A DNA stretch of 64,000 nt from an uncultured bacterium (GTDB lineage Bacteria > Bacillota > Clostridia > Lachnospirales > Lachnospiraceae), in NCBI GenBank assembly GCA_945828315.1, contig CALZQA010000003.1:1-64000 (forward strand), in the 5' to 3' direction. Below are positions 20,225 through 30,511 of the stretch, one piece after another. The notes below the pieces were generated by a model, which saw only the letters and a list, made by a program, of their open reading frames with translations, made no database searches and was not told the origin of the DNA. A program made the translations under genes and the position numbers. The stretch's first letter is position 1, and the number at the start of each line of letters is the position of its first letter.

Positions 20225-21450
20225 GCCGTCGTTTTGTGATCACCAGGATAGAGATCGGCGGAAAAGTGCCGCTGGTCTGCGGAGTATTCGAGGAACACCG
20301 TATGCTGGAAGTCCAGTGCATCCCGGAGGACGCACCCCCTCAGATATTGAATAATATTTATGTAGGGCGGGTGTCTCAGGTCGTAAAAAATATCGGCGCT
20401 GCATTTGTGGAGATCAAAAAAGGCCAAAAATGCTTTCTTCCGATTTCTGATCTGAAACATCCTGTTTACGTGAAGCGGATCTCGGAGAAACAGCCGCTTT
20501 CACAGGGGGATGAACTTCTTGTTCAGATCGTGCGTGAAGCTGTAAAAACAAAAGATCCGCAGGTGTCCACAAACCTGTCACTGGCGGGCATCTACAGTGT
20601 TGTGACAAGCGGAGAAAAGAAGTTGGGTGTTTCAGGTAAGATCGACTCAGAAAAGCGAGAAATGCTGAGGGGTCTTGCAGCATCCGTTTACGATGAACAT
20701 TTTGGTGTGATCGTGCGGACGAACGCTGCGGATATTCCGGAAGGCAGTGAGCATGTCCTGACATCAGAGATCCGTTCGCTTCAGGAACAGATGCAGACGA
20801 TCCTGTCTCAGGCACCGTATCGCACGATCTATTCCGTGCTTCATAAAGCGCCGCCTGAATATATCCGGATCCTTCAAAATCAACCTTTGGAGCAGCTTTC
20901 TGAGGTTGTGACGGATGATGCAGCCATCTATGAGGAACTGACAGTTTTTGCTGACGCACACCCTGCCATGAAGCTCTCTGAAAAGCTTCGACGATACGAG
21001 GATCCGCAGCTTGAACTGCATAAACTATATTCGCTTCAGGTTCAGATGGAACGTGCACTTCAGAAAAAAATCTGGTTAAAGTCAGGTGCCAATCTTTTGA
21101 TCGAGTCGACGGAAGCGATGACTGTGATCGATGTGAACAGCAGCAAAAATGTCAAAAAAAAGTGCCCGGAAGAGCAGCATCTTCAGGTAAATCTTGAAGC
21201 TGCCGAGGAGATTGCCGCACAGCTTCGTCTGCGCAATATTTCCGGTATCATCATCATTGATTTTATCGACATGACATCTATTGAAGATAAGGAACATCTG
21301 CTGGCAGCTATGCGTTCCTTCGTAAAGACAGATCCGGTAAAAACTGAGGTCATCGATCTGACGAGACTGGGGCTGATGGAGCTGACGAGAAAAAAGACAC
21401 GCCGTCCACTGATGGAGCAGCTTGGCATGCAGGATCAGTCTGGAAAATAA
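20221..21450 (+). CDS. rng: Ribonuclease E/G family protein
   Basis: NIYVGRVSQVVKNIGAAFVEI (S1), TVIDVNSSK, IIIDFIDM, LGLMELTRKKTRRPL; 4-nt overlap with the previous gene. Confidence 0.93.
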   Translation: MSRRFVITRIEIGGKVPLVCGVFEEHRMLEVQCIPEDAPPQILNNIYVGRVSQVVKNIGAAFVEIKKGQKCFLPISDLKHPVYVKRISEKQPLSQGDELLVQIVREAVKTKDPQVSTNLSLAGIYSVVTSGEKKLGVSGKIDSEKREMLRGLAASVYDEHFGVIVRTNAADIPEGSEHVLTSEIRSLQEQMQTILSQAPYRTIYSVLHKAPPEYIRILQNQPLEQLSEVVTDDAAIYEELTVFADAHPAMKLSEKLRRYEDPQLELHKLYSLQVQMERALQKKIWLKSGANLLIESTEAMTVIDVNSSKNVKKKCPEEQHLQVNLEAAEEIAAQLRLRNISGIIIIDFIDMTSIEDKEHLLAAMRSFVKTDPVKTEVIDLTRLGLMELTRKKTRRPLMEQLGMQDQSGK

Positions 21451-21484
21451 TTGATAAAAAACCAAAAAAATCCCCAAAAAACAG

Positions 21485-21513
21485 TTGACGGGCTGACAAA
21501 GAAATGCTATGAT
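21485..21513 (+). promoter_or_regulatory. Promoter for rplU-prp-rpmA operon
   Basis: TTGACG (21485-21490), 17 bp, TATGAT (21508-21513). Confidence 0.7.
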
Positions 21514-21520
21514 ACATGAG

Positions 21521-21620
21521 TATGCCGCACAGTGAGGTCTAAAAGTATGTTCTTTTTTACCGTTTTCCGGTCAGATCGAACATCACCACAACTGGCGAGT
21601 AATGATAATAGGAGGTGCCA
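21521..21620 (+). ncRNA. Putative ribosomal protein L21 leader (cis-regulatory RNA)
   Basis: Untranslated ~100-nt leader upstream of rplU; pairing ATGTTC (21547-21552)/GAACAT (21578-21583) enclosing ACCGttttCCGGT; position as in the Firmicutes L21 leader family. Confidence 0.65.
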
Positions 21621-21621
21621 T

Positions 21622-21927
21622 ATGTACGCAATTATAGCAACAGGTGGTAAGCAGTACAAAGTATCCGAGGGCGATATCATTACCATTGAGAAGCTTGGTG
21701 TAGAGGCTGGCGAGACAGTTACTTTTGATCAGGTGATTGCTGTAAACGACGGAACCATGAAGGTTGCAGATGACGTAAAGAACGCGACTGTAACTGCAAG
21801 CGTTGTAAAAGAAGGACGCGGTAAGAAGGTTATCGTTTACAAGTATAAGAGAAAAACCGGTTATCATAAGAAAAACGGTCACAGACAGGCTTTCACTCAG
21901 GTGAAGATCGAAAAAATTAATGGCTAA
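21622..21927 (+). CDS. rplU: 50S ribosomal protein L21
   Basis: [49 protein letters not shown] aggaggt before 21622, so the longer track ORF start at 21532 is an artifact. Confidence 0.97.
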   Translation: MYAIIATGGKQYKVSEGDIITIEKLGVEAGETVTFDQVIAVNDGTMKVADDVKNATVTASVVKEGRGKKVIVYKYKRKTGYHKKNGHRQAFTQVKIEKING

Positions 21928-21946
21928 TTGATACTGGTGAATTGTT

Positions 21947-22276
21947 ATGACTCATGTAACGATTTACAGAAATCAAGAAAACGCATTTACAGGTTTCCTC
22001 TGCGAGGGACATGCAGGGTACGCCGATGCAGGCGAAGATATTGTCTGTGCAGGTATCTCGACACTGGTGATCAACACGATCAACTCCATTGAGGCACTGA
22101 CGGCAACGCAGATCCTTGCAGATGCGGATGAGGAGAGCGGAACGATTCACGTGAACCTTCCTTCCGGCTGTGATGAGCAGGCAAAGCTTCTTGTAGATGC
22201 AATGATTTTAGGCTTACAAGGAATACAAACAAATTATGGGAAGAAATTCCTGACACTAGATTTCAAGGAGGTGTAA
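21947..22276 (+). CDS. prp: Ribosomal-processing cysteine protease Prp
   Basis: GHAGYADAGEDIVCAGIS with catalytic His/Cys; between rplU and rpmA. Confidence 0.93.
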   Translation: MTHVTIYRNQENAFTGFLCEGHAGYADAGEDIVCAGISTLVINTINSIEALTATQILADADEESGTIHVNLPSGCDEQAKLLVDAMILGLQGIQTNYGKKFLTLDFKEV

Positions 22277-22279
22277 CCA

Positions 22280-22570
22280 ATGTTTGAATTGAACCTTCAG
22301 TTTTTTGCACATAAAAAGGGAGTTGGATCAACCAAGAACGGTCGTGATTCAGAGGCAAAGAGATTAGGTGCAAAGAGAGCAGACGGACAGTTCGTAAAGG
22401 CTGGTAATATCATTTACAGACAGCGTGGAACCAAGATTCATCCTGGTGTAAACGTTGGAATCGGCGGAGATGATACCTTATTCGCTCTGACAAGTGGTAT
22501 TTTAAGATTTGAGAGAAAGGGTAGAGACAAGAAGCAGGCTTCTGTTTATCCCGTAGCTGAAAACGAATAA
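22280..22570 (+). CDS. rpmA: 50S ribosomal protein L27 with Prp-cleavable N-terminal extension
   Basis: [30 protein letters not shown]. Confidence 0.97.
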   Translation: MFELNLQFFAHKKGVGSTKNGRDSEAKRLGAKRADGQFVKAGNIIYRQRGTKIHPGVNVGIGGDDTLFALTSGILRFERKGRDKKQASVYPVAENE

Positions 22571-22576
22571 GAAGTA

Positions 22577-22616
22577 AATGGGCTGTTGCAGTTTTGTAAC
22601 AGCTCATTTTTATCAT
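22577..22616 (+). terminator. Terminator after rpmA
   Basis: ATGGGCTGTT ... AACAGCTCAT stem followed by TTTTT. Confidence 0.75.
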
Positions 22617-22627
22617 GATCAATTTAG

Positions 22628-23923
<1,296 letters not shown>

Positions 23924-23936
23924 ACGGAGGACAAAC

Positions 23937-24233
23937 ATGGAATTCACTAGTAAACAGCGTTCCTACTTAAAGGGACTTGCAAGTACGGAGGACGCGATCT
24001 TTCAGATCGGGAAGTCATCGATCACACCGAGCATGATCCAGGCGATCGACGATGCGATCGAAAAGCGTGAGCTGATCAAAATATCTGTCCTGAAAAACTG
24101 TATGGACGACCCGCGTGAACTGGCAGAGATCGTTGCAGAACGAACACACTCCAATGTCGTCATTGTGATCGGGAAAAAGCTCGTTCTATATCGTCCCAAC
24201 CGGAAAAATCCGAAGATCGTTCTTCCAAAATAG
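23937..24233 (+). CDS. yhbY: YhbY family RNA-binding protein
   Basis: MEFTSKQRSYLKGLAST; GKSSITPSMIQAIDDAIEKRELIKISVL. Confidence 0.93.
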   Translation: MEFTSKQRSYLKGLASTEDAIFQIGKSSITPSMIQAIDDAIEKRELIKISVLKNCMDDPRELAEIVAERTHSNVVIVIGKKLVLYRPNRKNPKIVLPK

Positions 24234-24245
24234 GAGGCTTCTTTC

Positions 24246-24860
24246 ATGAAAAAAATTGGTATTATGGGCGGCACCTTTGATCCAATCCATAATGGACATC
24301 TTCTGATCGCGGAAAATGCCTTTGAGCAGCTTTCGCTGGATGAGGTGCGTTTTATACCAACGGGAAGATCTCCCCACAAGCAGGGGAAAAAGATTACAGC
24401 CGGTGCGCATCGTCTGCGCATGGTAGAACTTGCTATTGCAGATAATCCTGCGTTTGCAGCTGACGACAGGGAATTGCGTTCTGACGAAATCAGCTACTCC
24501 TATATCACGTTGCAAAAAATGCATGAAAGTTCACCCGAAGATGAACTGTATTTTATCATGGGCGGTGATTCACTGCGTGATTTTAAGACCTGGTACCACC
24601 CGGAACTGATCTGTTCCTGCGCAACGCTTGTGGCAGCGATCCGGGATGACTGTGACCGACAGCATCTGCATACCTATGCAGAGGAACTCCGGCAGCTTTT
24701 TTCTGCCGATGTGCGTTTGATACGGACACCGAATCTGTCGGTTGCCTCCAGTGAGTTGCGCAGACGTGCAGCCGCCGGTGAAACGATCCGATATCAGGTA
24801 CCGGAAACCGTGCGGACTTATATAAAAGCCAATCACCTGTACCAAAATACGGATTCATGA
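24246..24860 (+). CDS. nadD: Nicotinate-nucleotide adenylyltransferase
   Basis: GIMGGTFDPIHNGHLLIAENA; FIMGGDSLRDFKTWY. Confidence 0.95.
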   Translation: MKKIGIMGGTFDPIHNGHLLIAENAFEQLSLDEVRFIPTGRSPHKQGKKITAGAHRLRMVELAIADNPAFAADDRELRSDEISYSYITLQKMHESSPEDELYFIMGGDSLRDFKTWYHPELICSCATLVAAIRDDCDRQHLHTYAEELRQLFSADVRLIRTPNLSVASSELRRRAAAGETIRYQVPETVRTYIKANHLYQNTDS

Positions 24861-24899
24861 TCGTAATCTTTAAAGTATTGATAGAAGGACAACGGAAGC

Positions 24900-25469
24900 A
24901 TGAATGAAAAAATCATAAAATTACAGCATAAAATAGAGAAGAAACTGGATGAGTACCGTTACGAGCATACACTTGGTGTGATGTATACGGCTGCGGCACT
25001 TGCAATGCGTCATGAAGTTGATCTCGACGAAGCATTACTTGCAGGCTTGCTGCATGACTGTGCAAAATGCTATCCGGATGAGAAAAAGTTTGAGCTGTGC
25101 GAAAAATATGATGTGGAGCTCACTGATGTGGAACGGCAGAATACAGCATTAATTCATGCAAAACTGGGCGCGGTGCTGGCAAGAGAAAAATATGATGTAG
25201 AAAGCGATGCAGTCTGCCGGGCCATCGCGACACACACCACCGGAGCACCTGCGATGGACAAGCTGCAGCAGATTGTATTCATTGCCGATTATATCGAACC
25301 CCACAGAGATCGCGCCGGACGTCTCAACGAGATCCGCTATGCTGCATTCGAAGATCTGGATAAAGCCTGTCGTATGATACTGACGGATACGCTGACGTAT
25401 CTTTCGGATTCGCCAAAGATGGTTGACCCGATGACGAAAGAAACGTATGATTATTATATATCTGATTAA
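24900..25469 (+). CDS. yqeK: HD domain protein YqeK
   Basis: YEHTLGVMYTAAALA; AGLLHDCAKCYP; ATHTTGAPAMDKLQQIVFIADYIEPHR. Confidence 0.93.
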   Translation: MNEKIIKLQHKIEKKLDEYRYEHTLGVMYTAAALAMRHEVDLDEALLAGLLHDCAKCYPDEKKFELCEKYDVELTDVERQNTALIHAKLGAVLAREKYDVESDAVCRAIATHTTGAPAMDKLQQIVFIADYIEPHRDRAGRLNEIRYAAFEDLDKACRMILTDTLTYLSDSPKMVDPMTKETYDYYISD

Positions 25470-25481
25470 GGAGGAAAACGA

Positions 25482-25832
25482 ATGACAGAGAGTGCAAAAT
25501 TTGCTAAGGTTGCTTACAATGCACTGGCAGACAAAAAGGGAGACAATATCAAGATCATTGATATCAGTGAGATCTCACCGATCGCAGATTACTTTATCAT
25601 TGCAGACGGTACCAACCAGAATCAGCTGCAGGCGATGTGTGATGCTGTGGAAGAAGAACTGTATAAGGCAGGCTGCAAGCTGAAGCAGACGGAAGGAAAT
25701 CGAAATTCCACATGGATCCTCATGGACTACGGTGATGTGATCGTACATGTGTTTTCGAAGGAAGACCGTCTGTTTTACGATCTGGAGCGTATCTGGACAG
25801 ACGGGAAAGAAGTATCTGTGGAAGAACTGTAG
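25482..25832 (+). CDS. rsfS: Ribosome silencing factor RsfS
   Basis: NIKIIDISEISPIADYFIIADGTNQNQLQAM; DYGDVIVHVFSKEDRLFYDLERIW. Confidence 0.95.
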   Translation: MTESAKFAKVAYNALADKKGDNIKIIDISEISPIADYFIIADGTNQNQLQAMCDAVEEELYKAGCKLKQTEGNRNSTWILMDYGDVIVHVFSKEDRLFYDLERIWTDGKEVSVEEL

Positions 25833-25862
25833 AAAAACAAACAGAAAAAAGGGGAGTATGTT

Positions 25863-26795
25863 ATGGGGGAAAAACCGGTATTGGTGATCATGGCTGCCGG
25901 TCTCGGCAGCCGTTATGGCGGTCTCAAGCAGCTTGATGCAATGGATGAGGGTGGTCATCGTCTGATCGACTACGCTGTTTTCGATGCAAAAAGAGCAGGC
26001 TTTGAGACTGTTTTTTTCATTATTCGAAAAGAAAATCAGGAGGATTTTCACAGGCTGATCGGCAGTCGTATGGAGGCCGTCATGAATGTAAACTATATTT
26101 ATCAGGAACTTACTCATGTACCTGAAGAGCTTTCTGTACCGGCAGGCCGGATCAAACCGCTTGGGACCGGGCATGCTATCTGGTGCTGCAAAGATGCGGT
26201 TAAAAGTCCATTCGTTGTGATCAATGCGGATGATTATTACGGAGTGAGTCCCTATCAGCAGATGCACGACTATCTGATCGGATTACCTTCAGATTCCGCA
26301 ACTGCTTACGCGATGGCCGGTTTTCGACTGGATCGCACCCTTAGTGAGCATGGAACCGTAGCCAGAGGCATCTGTCAGACCGACCGGTCCGGTTTTCTGC
26401 GCTCTATTGATGAACAGACCTCCATCGAGAAAAAGGATGGCAGGATCTATGCTCTGCCACAGGAAAATACGGAACCGCTCATTCTGTCGCCGGATACAAC
26501 CGTATCCATGAATATGTGGGGCTTCACACCGGACGTATTTGCCTTTTTGGAAGACGGACTTTCCCGTTTTATAAATACGACACTTCCGGAAGATCCTTTG
26601 AAATCCGAATATTATCTTCCGAAAGAGATCGACCGGCTTGTAGAAGCCGGAGCCGCTCATGTGCGTGTACTTCCTGTCGCTGAACAGTGGTACGGCGTTA
26701 CATACAAAGAGGATAAGCCGCTTGTCACAGCTGCACTTGCACGGATGCAGAAAGAAGGTATTTACCCGAAATATTTATGGGAGGTCATGAAATGA
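25863..26795 (+). CDS. Sugar nucleotidyltransferase (NTP_transferase family)
   Basis: VIMAAGLGSRYGGLKQ; NADDYYG; 4-nt overlap with the next gene. Confidence 0.85.
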   Translation: MGEKPVLVIMAAGLGSRYGGLKQLDAMDEGGHRLIDYAVFDAKRAGFETVFFIIRKENQEDFHRLIGSRMEAVMNVNYIYQELTHVPEELSVPAGRIKPLGTGHAIWCCKDAVKSPFVVINADDYYGVSPYQQMHDYLIGLPSDSATAYAMAGFRLDRTLSEHGTVARGICQTDRSGFLRSIDEQTSIEKKDGRIYALPQENTEPLILSPDTTVSMNMWGFTPDVFAFLEDGLSRFINTTLPEDPLKSEYYLPKEIDRLVEAGAAHVRVLPVAEQWYGVTYKEDKPLVTAALARMQKEGIYPKYLWEVMK

Positions 26796-27889
26796 TACCT
26801 GTTAATGACCAATTAAAACAAGAAGTGCTGAATGCATACCGTTTTCACGGCACACTGCTTTCTGCGGATCCATACGGAAACGGACATATCAATGATACCT
26901 TTCTGCTGGTGTTTGACATGTATCGCATGGGCAGACTGAAGGTTATTTTGCAGCGTATCAATACAGACGTATTTCAAAAGCCGCAGGAACTGATGGATAA
27001 CGTGATCGGTGTGACAGCATTTTTACAAAAAAAGATCCTTGATGCGGGCGGAGATGACTCCCGTGAAACGCTGACATTGATCCCGACCGCCGGAGGAGAA
27101 CTATATTATGTGGATTCTCAGGGCGGATACTGGCGTGCCTATCAGTTCATCACAGATGCCGTGTGTTATGAACAGGTGAAAAAACCGGAATATTTCTTTG
27201 AAGGCGCCAGACTGTTCGGAAAATTTCAGAGGCAGCTCTCCGATTATCCGATCGATGCGCTGCATGAGATCATCCCGGATTTTCACAATACACAGATGCG
27301 GTATGAGCAGTTTCAGAAAGCGTTGAAAGAGGATGTATACGAACGTGCCGGAACCGTCAGGGATGAGATCCAATGTGCCATGAAATATGCCTATTTGTGT
27401 GATATTTTCCCGCCGCTCATCGCGTCAGGTGAACTGCCTCTTCGCGTGACGCATAACGATACAAAGCTTAACAATCAGATGTTCGACAATCGAACCGGAA
27501 AAGGACTTTGTATTATGGATCTGGATACGGTGATGCCGGGGCTGCTTGCCTATGATTTCGGTGATGCGATCCGTTTTGGGGCAAATACAGCGGCAGAAGA
27601 TGAGACTGATCTCAGCCGTGTGTCACTGGATCTGAGATTGTATAAAGCTTACGTGAAGGGCTTTACTGAAGGCTGCGGATCAGTCATGACAGAACGTGAA
27701 AGGGAATTACTACCAGAGGGTGCACTTGTTATGACCTATGAATGCGGTCTTCGTTTTCTGACGGATTATCTGCAGGGAGATATCTACTTTAAGATCGATC
27801 ATCCGACACACAATCTGGATCGCTGCAGGACACAGTTTACGCTGCTGGTGGATATGGCAGATAAGCTTCCGAAAATGCGGACGTTTTAA
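26792..27889 (+). CDS. APH-family kinase resembling N-acetylhexosamine 1-kinase NahK
   Basis: YGNGHINDTFLL, LRVTHNDTKLNNQMFD, IMDLDTVMPG, ECGLRFLTDYLQGDIYF; similar by memory to Bifidobacterium NahK. Confidence 0.8.
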   Translation: MIPVNDQLKQEVLNAYRFHGTLLSADPYGNGHINDTFLLVFDMYRMGRLKVILQRINTDVFQKPQELMDNVIGVTAFLQKKILDAGGDDSRETLTLIPTAGGELYYVDSQGGYWRAYQFITDAVCYEQVKKPEYFFEGARLFGKFQRQLSDYPIDALHEIIPDFHNTQMRYEQFQKALKEDVYERAGTVRDEIQCAMKYAYLCDIFPPLIASGELPLRVTHNDTKLNNQMFDNRTGKGLCIMDLDTVMPGLLAYDFGDAIRFGANTAAEDETDLSRVSLDLRLYKAYVKGFTEGCGSVMTERERELLPEGALVMTYECGLRFLTDYLQGDIYFKIDHPTHNLDRCRTQFTLLVDMADKLPKMRTF

Positions 27890-27929
27890 AAAATTATTTT
27901 CGCATACTTGGATGAATTCTTTTAATATA

Positions 27930-27974
27930 AATACCATCAGATCAGTTTTGTCAACTGAAGTGATGGTATTTTTT
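27930..27974 (+). terminator. Terminator between convergent kinase gene and lexA
   Basis: AATACCATCA ... TGATGGTATT stem with inner CAGTT/AACTG helix, then TTTT. Confidence 0.75.
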
Positions 27975-27993
27975 GGCTCATATGCTGTTTCGT

Positions 27994-28608
27994 TTAAAAG
28001 AAGCGGAATACGCCGAACACTTTGCCGAGCACTTCGCATTGATCTACAATAATCGGATCCATGGTATCATTTTCCGGCTGCAGGCGATAATGTCCGTCCT
28101 CCTTGTAAAACGTCTTGACCGTGGCGGAATCATCCACCAGTGCCACGACCATATCACCGTTTCTTGCATCAGACTGCCGCTGTACGAGAACAGTATCTCC
28201 GCTGAAGATACCTGCATTGATCATACTTTCACCTTTCACCTTTAACATGAAGGTCTCCGCATTGGGCATATATTCAACGGGAATGGGGAAGTAATCCTGA
28301 ATATTCTGTTCCGCAAGGATCGGTTCTCCGGCAGCTACCTGGCCCACGACAGGCACATTCACGACCTCGCGTCTCGTAAGATTAAAATCATCATCCAGAA
28401 TCTCGATAGCCCGGGGCTTCGTCGGATCACGGCGGATAAAACCATTCTTTTCCAGTGTCTCCAGATGTGAGTGGACAGAAGAAGTAGACTTTAGATTTAC
28501 TGCTTCACAGATCTCGCGCACAGCCGGCGGATAACCTCTCTGCAAAATTTCCTGTTTGATATATTCTAAGATCTCACGCTGTTTTTCACTGATCTTTCCG
28601 GTAGCCAT
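27994..28608 (-). CDS. lexA: SOS repressor LexA
   Basis: ISEKQREILEYIKQEILQRGYPPAVREICEAV; AAG cleavage site (GQVAAGEP); GESMINAGI Ser; Lys dyad. Confidence 0.97.
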   Translation of the reverse strand: MATGKISEKQREILEYIKQEILQRGYPPAVREICEAVNLKSTSSVHSHLETLEKNGFIRRDPTKPRAIEILDDDFNLTRREVVNVPVVGQVAAGEPILAEQNIQDYFPIPVEYMPNAETFMLKVKGESMINAGIFSGDTVLVQRQSDARNGDMVVALVDDSATVKTFYKEDGHYRLQPENDTMDPIIVDQCEVLGKVFGVFRFF

Positions 28609-28643
28609 AGCTGCGTCCTCCTGTTAGATAGAATTGCTGATAC

Positions 28644-28788
28644 AAAACATTTGTTCCACATTCAGTTTAACATAATCATTTTCAAAAATCAAACATATAT
28701 TCCGAAAATTTGTTCGACTTTTCTGTTGACAAACAGTTGTTCTGGTGCTATATTATTAGCAGAACATTTGTTCACGAACGTTTGTTTC
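28644..28788. promoter_or_regulatory. LexA-box cluster and promoters in the lexA / LysM divergent intergenic region
   Basis: Boxes: AAAACATTTGTTCC (28644), CGAAAATTTGTTCG (28703), CAAACAGTTGTTCT (28730), AGAACATTTGTTCA (28761), CGAACGTTTGTTTC (28775); promoter TTGACA (28726)-17-TATATT (28749). Confidence 0.85.
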
Positions 28789-28834
28789 TTCTCTGAAACA
28801 ACATAAAATACAGAGAAATGATGGAGGGGTACTT

Positions 28835-29167
28835 ATGAGAAATATACAGCATACATTGGAAAGCAGACCTGTATTAAAGAGAATGATCCTTTTAGTTGGC
28901 ACACTGATCGTTATTTTACTTTGTACCTTTGCCCTCAGCACAGTTGCAACAGCAAAGCACACACAGGCTGCACAGCGAGGCACACAGACTACGTATGAGA
29001 GTATCCGCATTTCCGGCGGTGATTCCCTTTGGAGCATTGCCAGGGAATACCGCGGGCTTGAAAATACCGCTGATTTTGTTGAAGAATTGAAAGTATTGAA
29101 CAATCTTTCTTCAGACCGTATCCAGACAGGCTCTTATATTTTAGTTCCCGTCACCTCTGTGCTGTAG
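28835..29167 (+). CDS. yneA: LysM-domain membrane-anchored protein, YneA-like SOS cell-division inhibitor
   Basis: N-terminal TM then LysM 'RISGGDSLWSIAREYRG...LNNLSSDRIQTGSYILVP'; divergent from lexA as in Bacillus. Confidence 0.8.
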   Translation: MRNIQHTLESRPVLKRMILLVGTLIVILLCTFALSTVATAKHTQAAQRGTQTTYESIRISGGDSLWSIAREYRGLENTADFVEELKVLNNLSSDRIQTGSYILVPVTSVL

Positions 29168-29222
29168 ACAGTCCTCTGGCTGCTATTTGCATATATGATT
29201 CATACAAATACCACAAACATAT

Positions 29223-29256
29223 GAAAATGCGACAGATGATGTTCTGTCGCATTTTC
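29223..29256 (+). terminator. Hairpin between convergent LysM gene and recombinase (bidirectional terminator candidate)
   Basis: 14-bp stem GAAAATGCGACAGA/TCTGTCGCATTTTC, 6-nt loop. Confidence 0.75.
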
Positions 29257-29285
29257 GCCCTTTTCCGTTTTTTATTCATCCATTC

Positions 29286-30356
29286 TTATATATCGTCTTT
29301 ATCCTCGGGTTTCTCGCGAAGCTGAACAACACGTCCTGCCATCCGCCGACGTTCATCCGCCTGAGCTGCGTAATGGCGTCTGGTTGTATTTACGTCCTTA
29401 TGACCGAGAACATCTGCAACAAGATAAATATCGCCTGTTTCCTGATAGAGGGTGGTTCCGTAGGTACTACGAAGCTTATGAGGCGTGATATTTTTCACAG
29501 TTGTGACCAGTCTGGAATACTTCTTTACCAGATTTTCCACGGAGCGTACCTGAATCCGCTTCTTTTGCATAGACAAAAATAGCGCGTTTCCATGTCCTTC
29601 CACAGCCTCGATCGTTTCTCGTTCTTCCAGATAGTCAAGAAGTGCATCTGCGACTTCATCCCCGAAATAAACAACAACCTCAGCGCCGCCCTTGCGATGG
29701 ATCTTGATACCGTTGTTTTTAAAATCGATATCATCAATATCCAGACCGACACACTCTGACACACGGATCCCGGTGCCGAGCATGAGTGTCATCATGGCGA
29801 GATCTCTCTTTTTTGTCTGTTCATGGTACTTTTTCTGGCGTTCTGTGAGCTTTTCACCGGATTCCACCTGATCCAGCAGCAGGGCTACCTCATCGATATC
29901 CAGCCGGGTGATATTCTTCTCATGGATCTTTGGCGTAGATACCAGCACCGAAGGGTTTTTTTCTATCAGTTCTTTTTTATAAAAATAATTGTATAGACTG
30001 CGCAGGCTCGCCAGCTTCCTGGCAATTCCACGTTCATCGTTGGTATGTTCCACACCGTTTTTTATATAATATTTCAGATAAGAGAGATATTCCTCAATAT
30101 CCAGGGCCGTCACTTCGTCCAGCAGAGAGAGCGGATATTCTGTTATAGCGATTTTACGATACACCGGATTGTTATCATGTATATATTCAAAAAAGATGCC
30201 AAGATCATAGGCATAGGCCAGTCTTGTTCGTGAGGAAGTTGTTTGTTCAATTCCTATAAAATATTCTTTGCAGAACTTTGGAAGCAGTTCCAACTGTTCC
30301 CGGAGTCGAACTGCATTTGTAATATTTACTTTTTCATAATATGCTTTTTCTTTCAT
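29286..30356 (-). CDS. Tyrosine recombinase/integrase (XerC/D-like)
   Basis: GTGIRVSECVGLDIDDID; HRKGG; HKLRSTYG; GHKDVNTTRRHY catalytic residues; N-terminal SAM-like core-binding domain. Confidence 0.9.
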   Translation of the reverse strand: MKEKAYYEKVNITNAVRLREQLELLPKFCKEYFIGIEQTTSSRTRLAYAYDLGIFFEYIHDNNPVYRKIAITEYPLSLLDEVTALDIEEYLSYLKYYIKNGVEHTNDERGIARKLASLRSLYNYFYKKELIEKNPSVLVSTPKIHEKNITRLDIDEVALLLDQVESGEKLTERQKKYHEQTKKRDLAMMTLMLGTGIRVSECVGLDIDDIDFKNNGIKIHRKGGAEVVVYFGDEVADALLDYLEERETIEAVEGHGNALFLSMQKKRIQVRSVENLVKKYSRLVTTVKNITPHKLRSTYGTTLYQETGDIYLVADVLGHKDVNTTRRHYAAQADERRRMAGRVVQLREKPEDKDDI

Positions 30357-30511
30357 TTATTGAGCTCCTTTTTTCAGAAATCACATTGCGCTCAGCAGAC
30401 AAAACATTTATACTGATATATGGCTTAGGTCTTCTTTTTATATTTTATCTTATTTAGATGAAGAAGCAAAGTTTTTTCTAAAAATGAACGAAAACATACA
30501 AAGGAGTCATT

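Noticed and set aside
20414-21058. 214-aa minus-strand ORF inside the RNase E/G gene
   Set aside because: Opposite conserved RNase G sequence; arbitrary composition.
21532-21621. N-terminal extension of L21 in the ORF track
   Set aside because: Lies in the structured leader; a strong RBS precedes the ATG at 21622.
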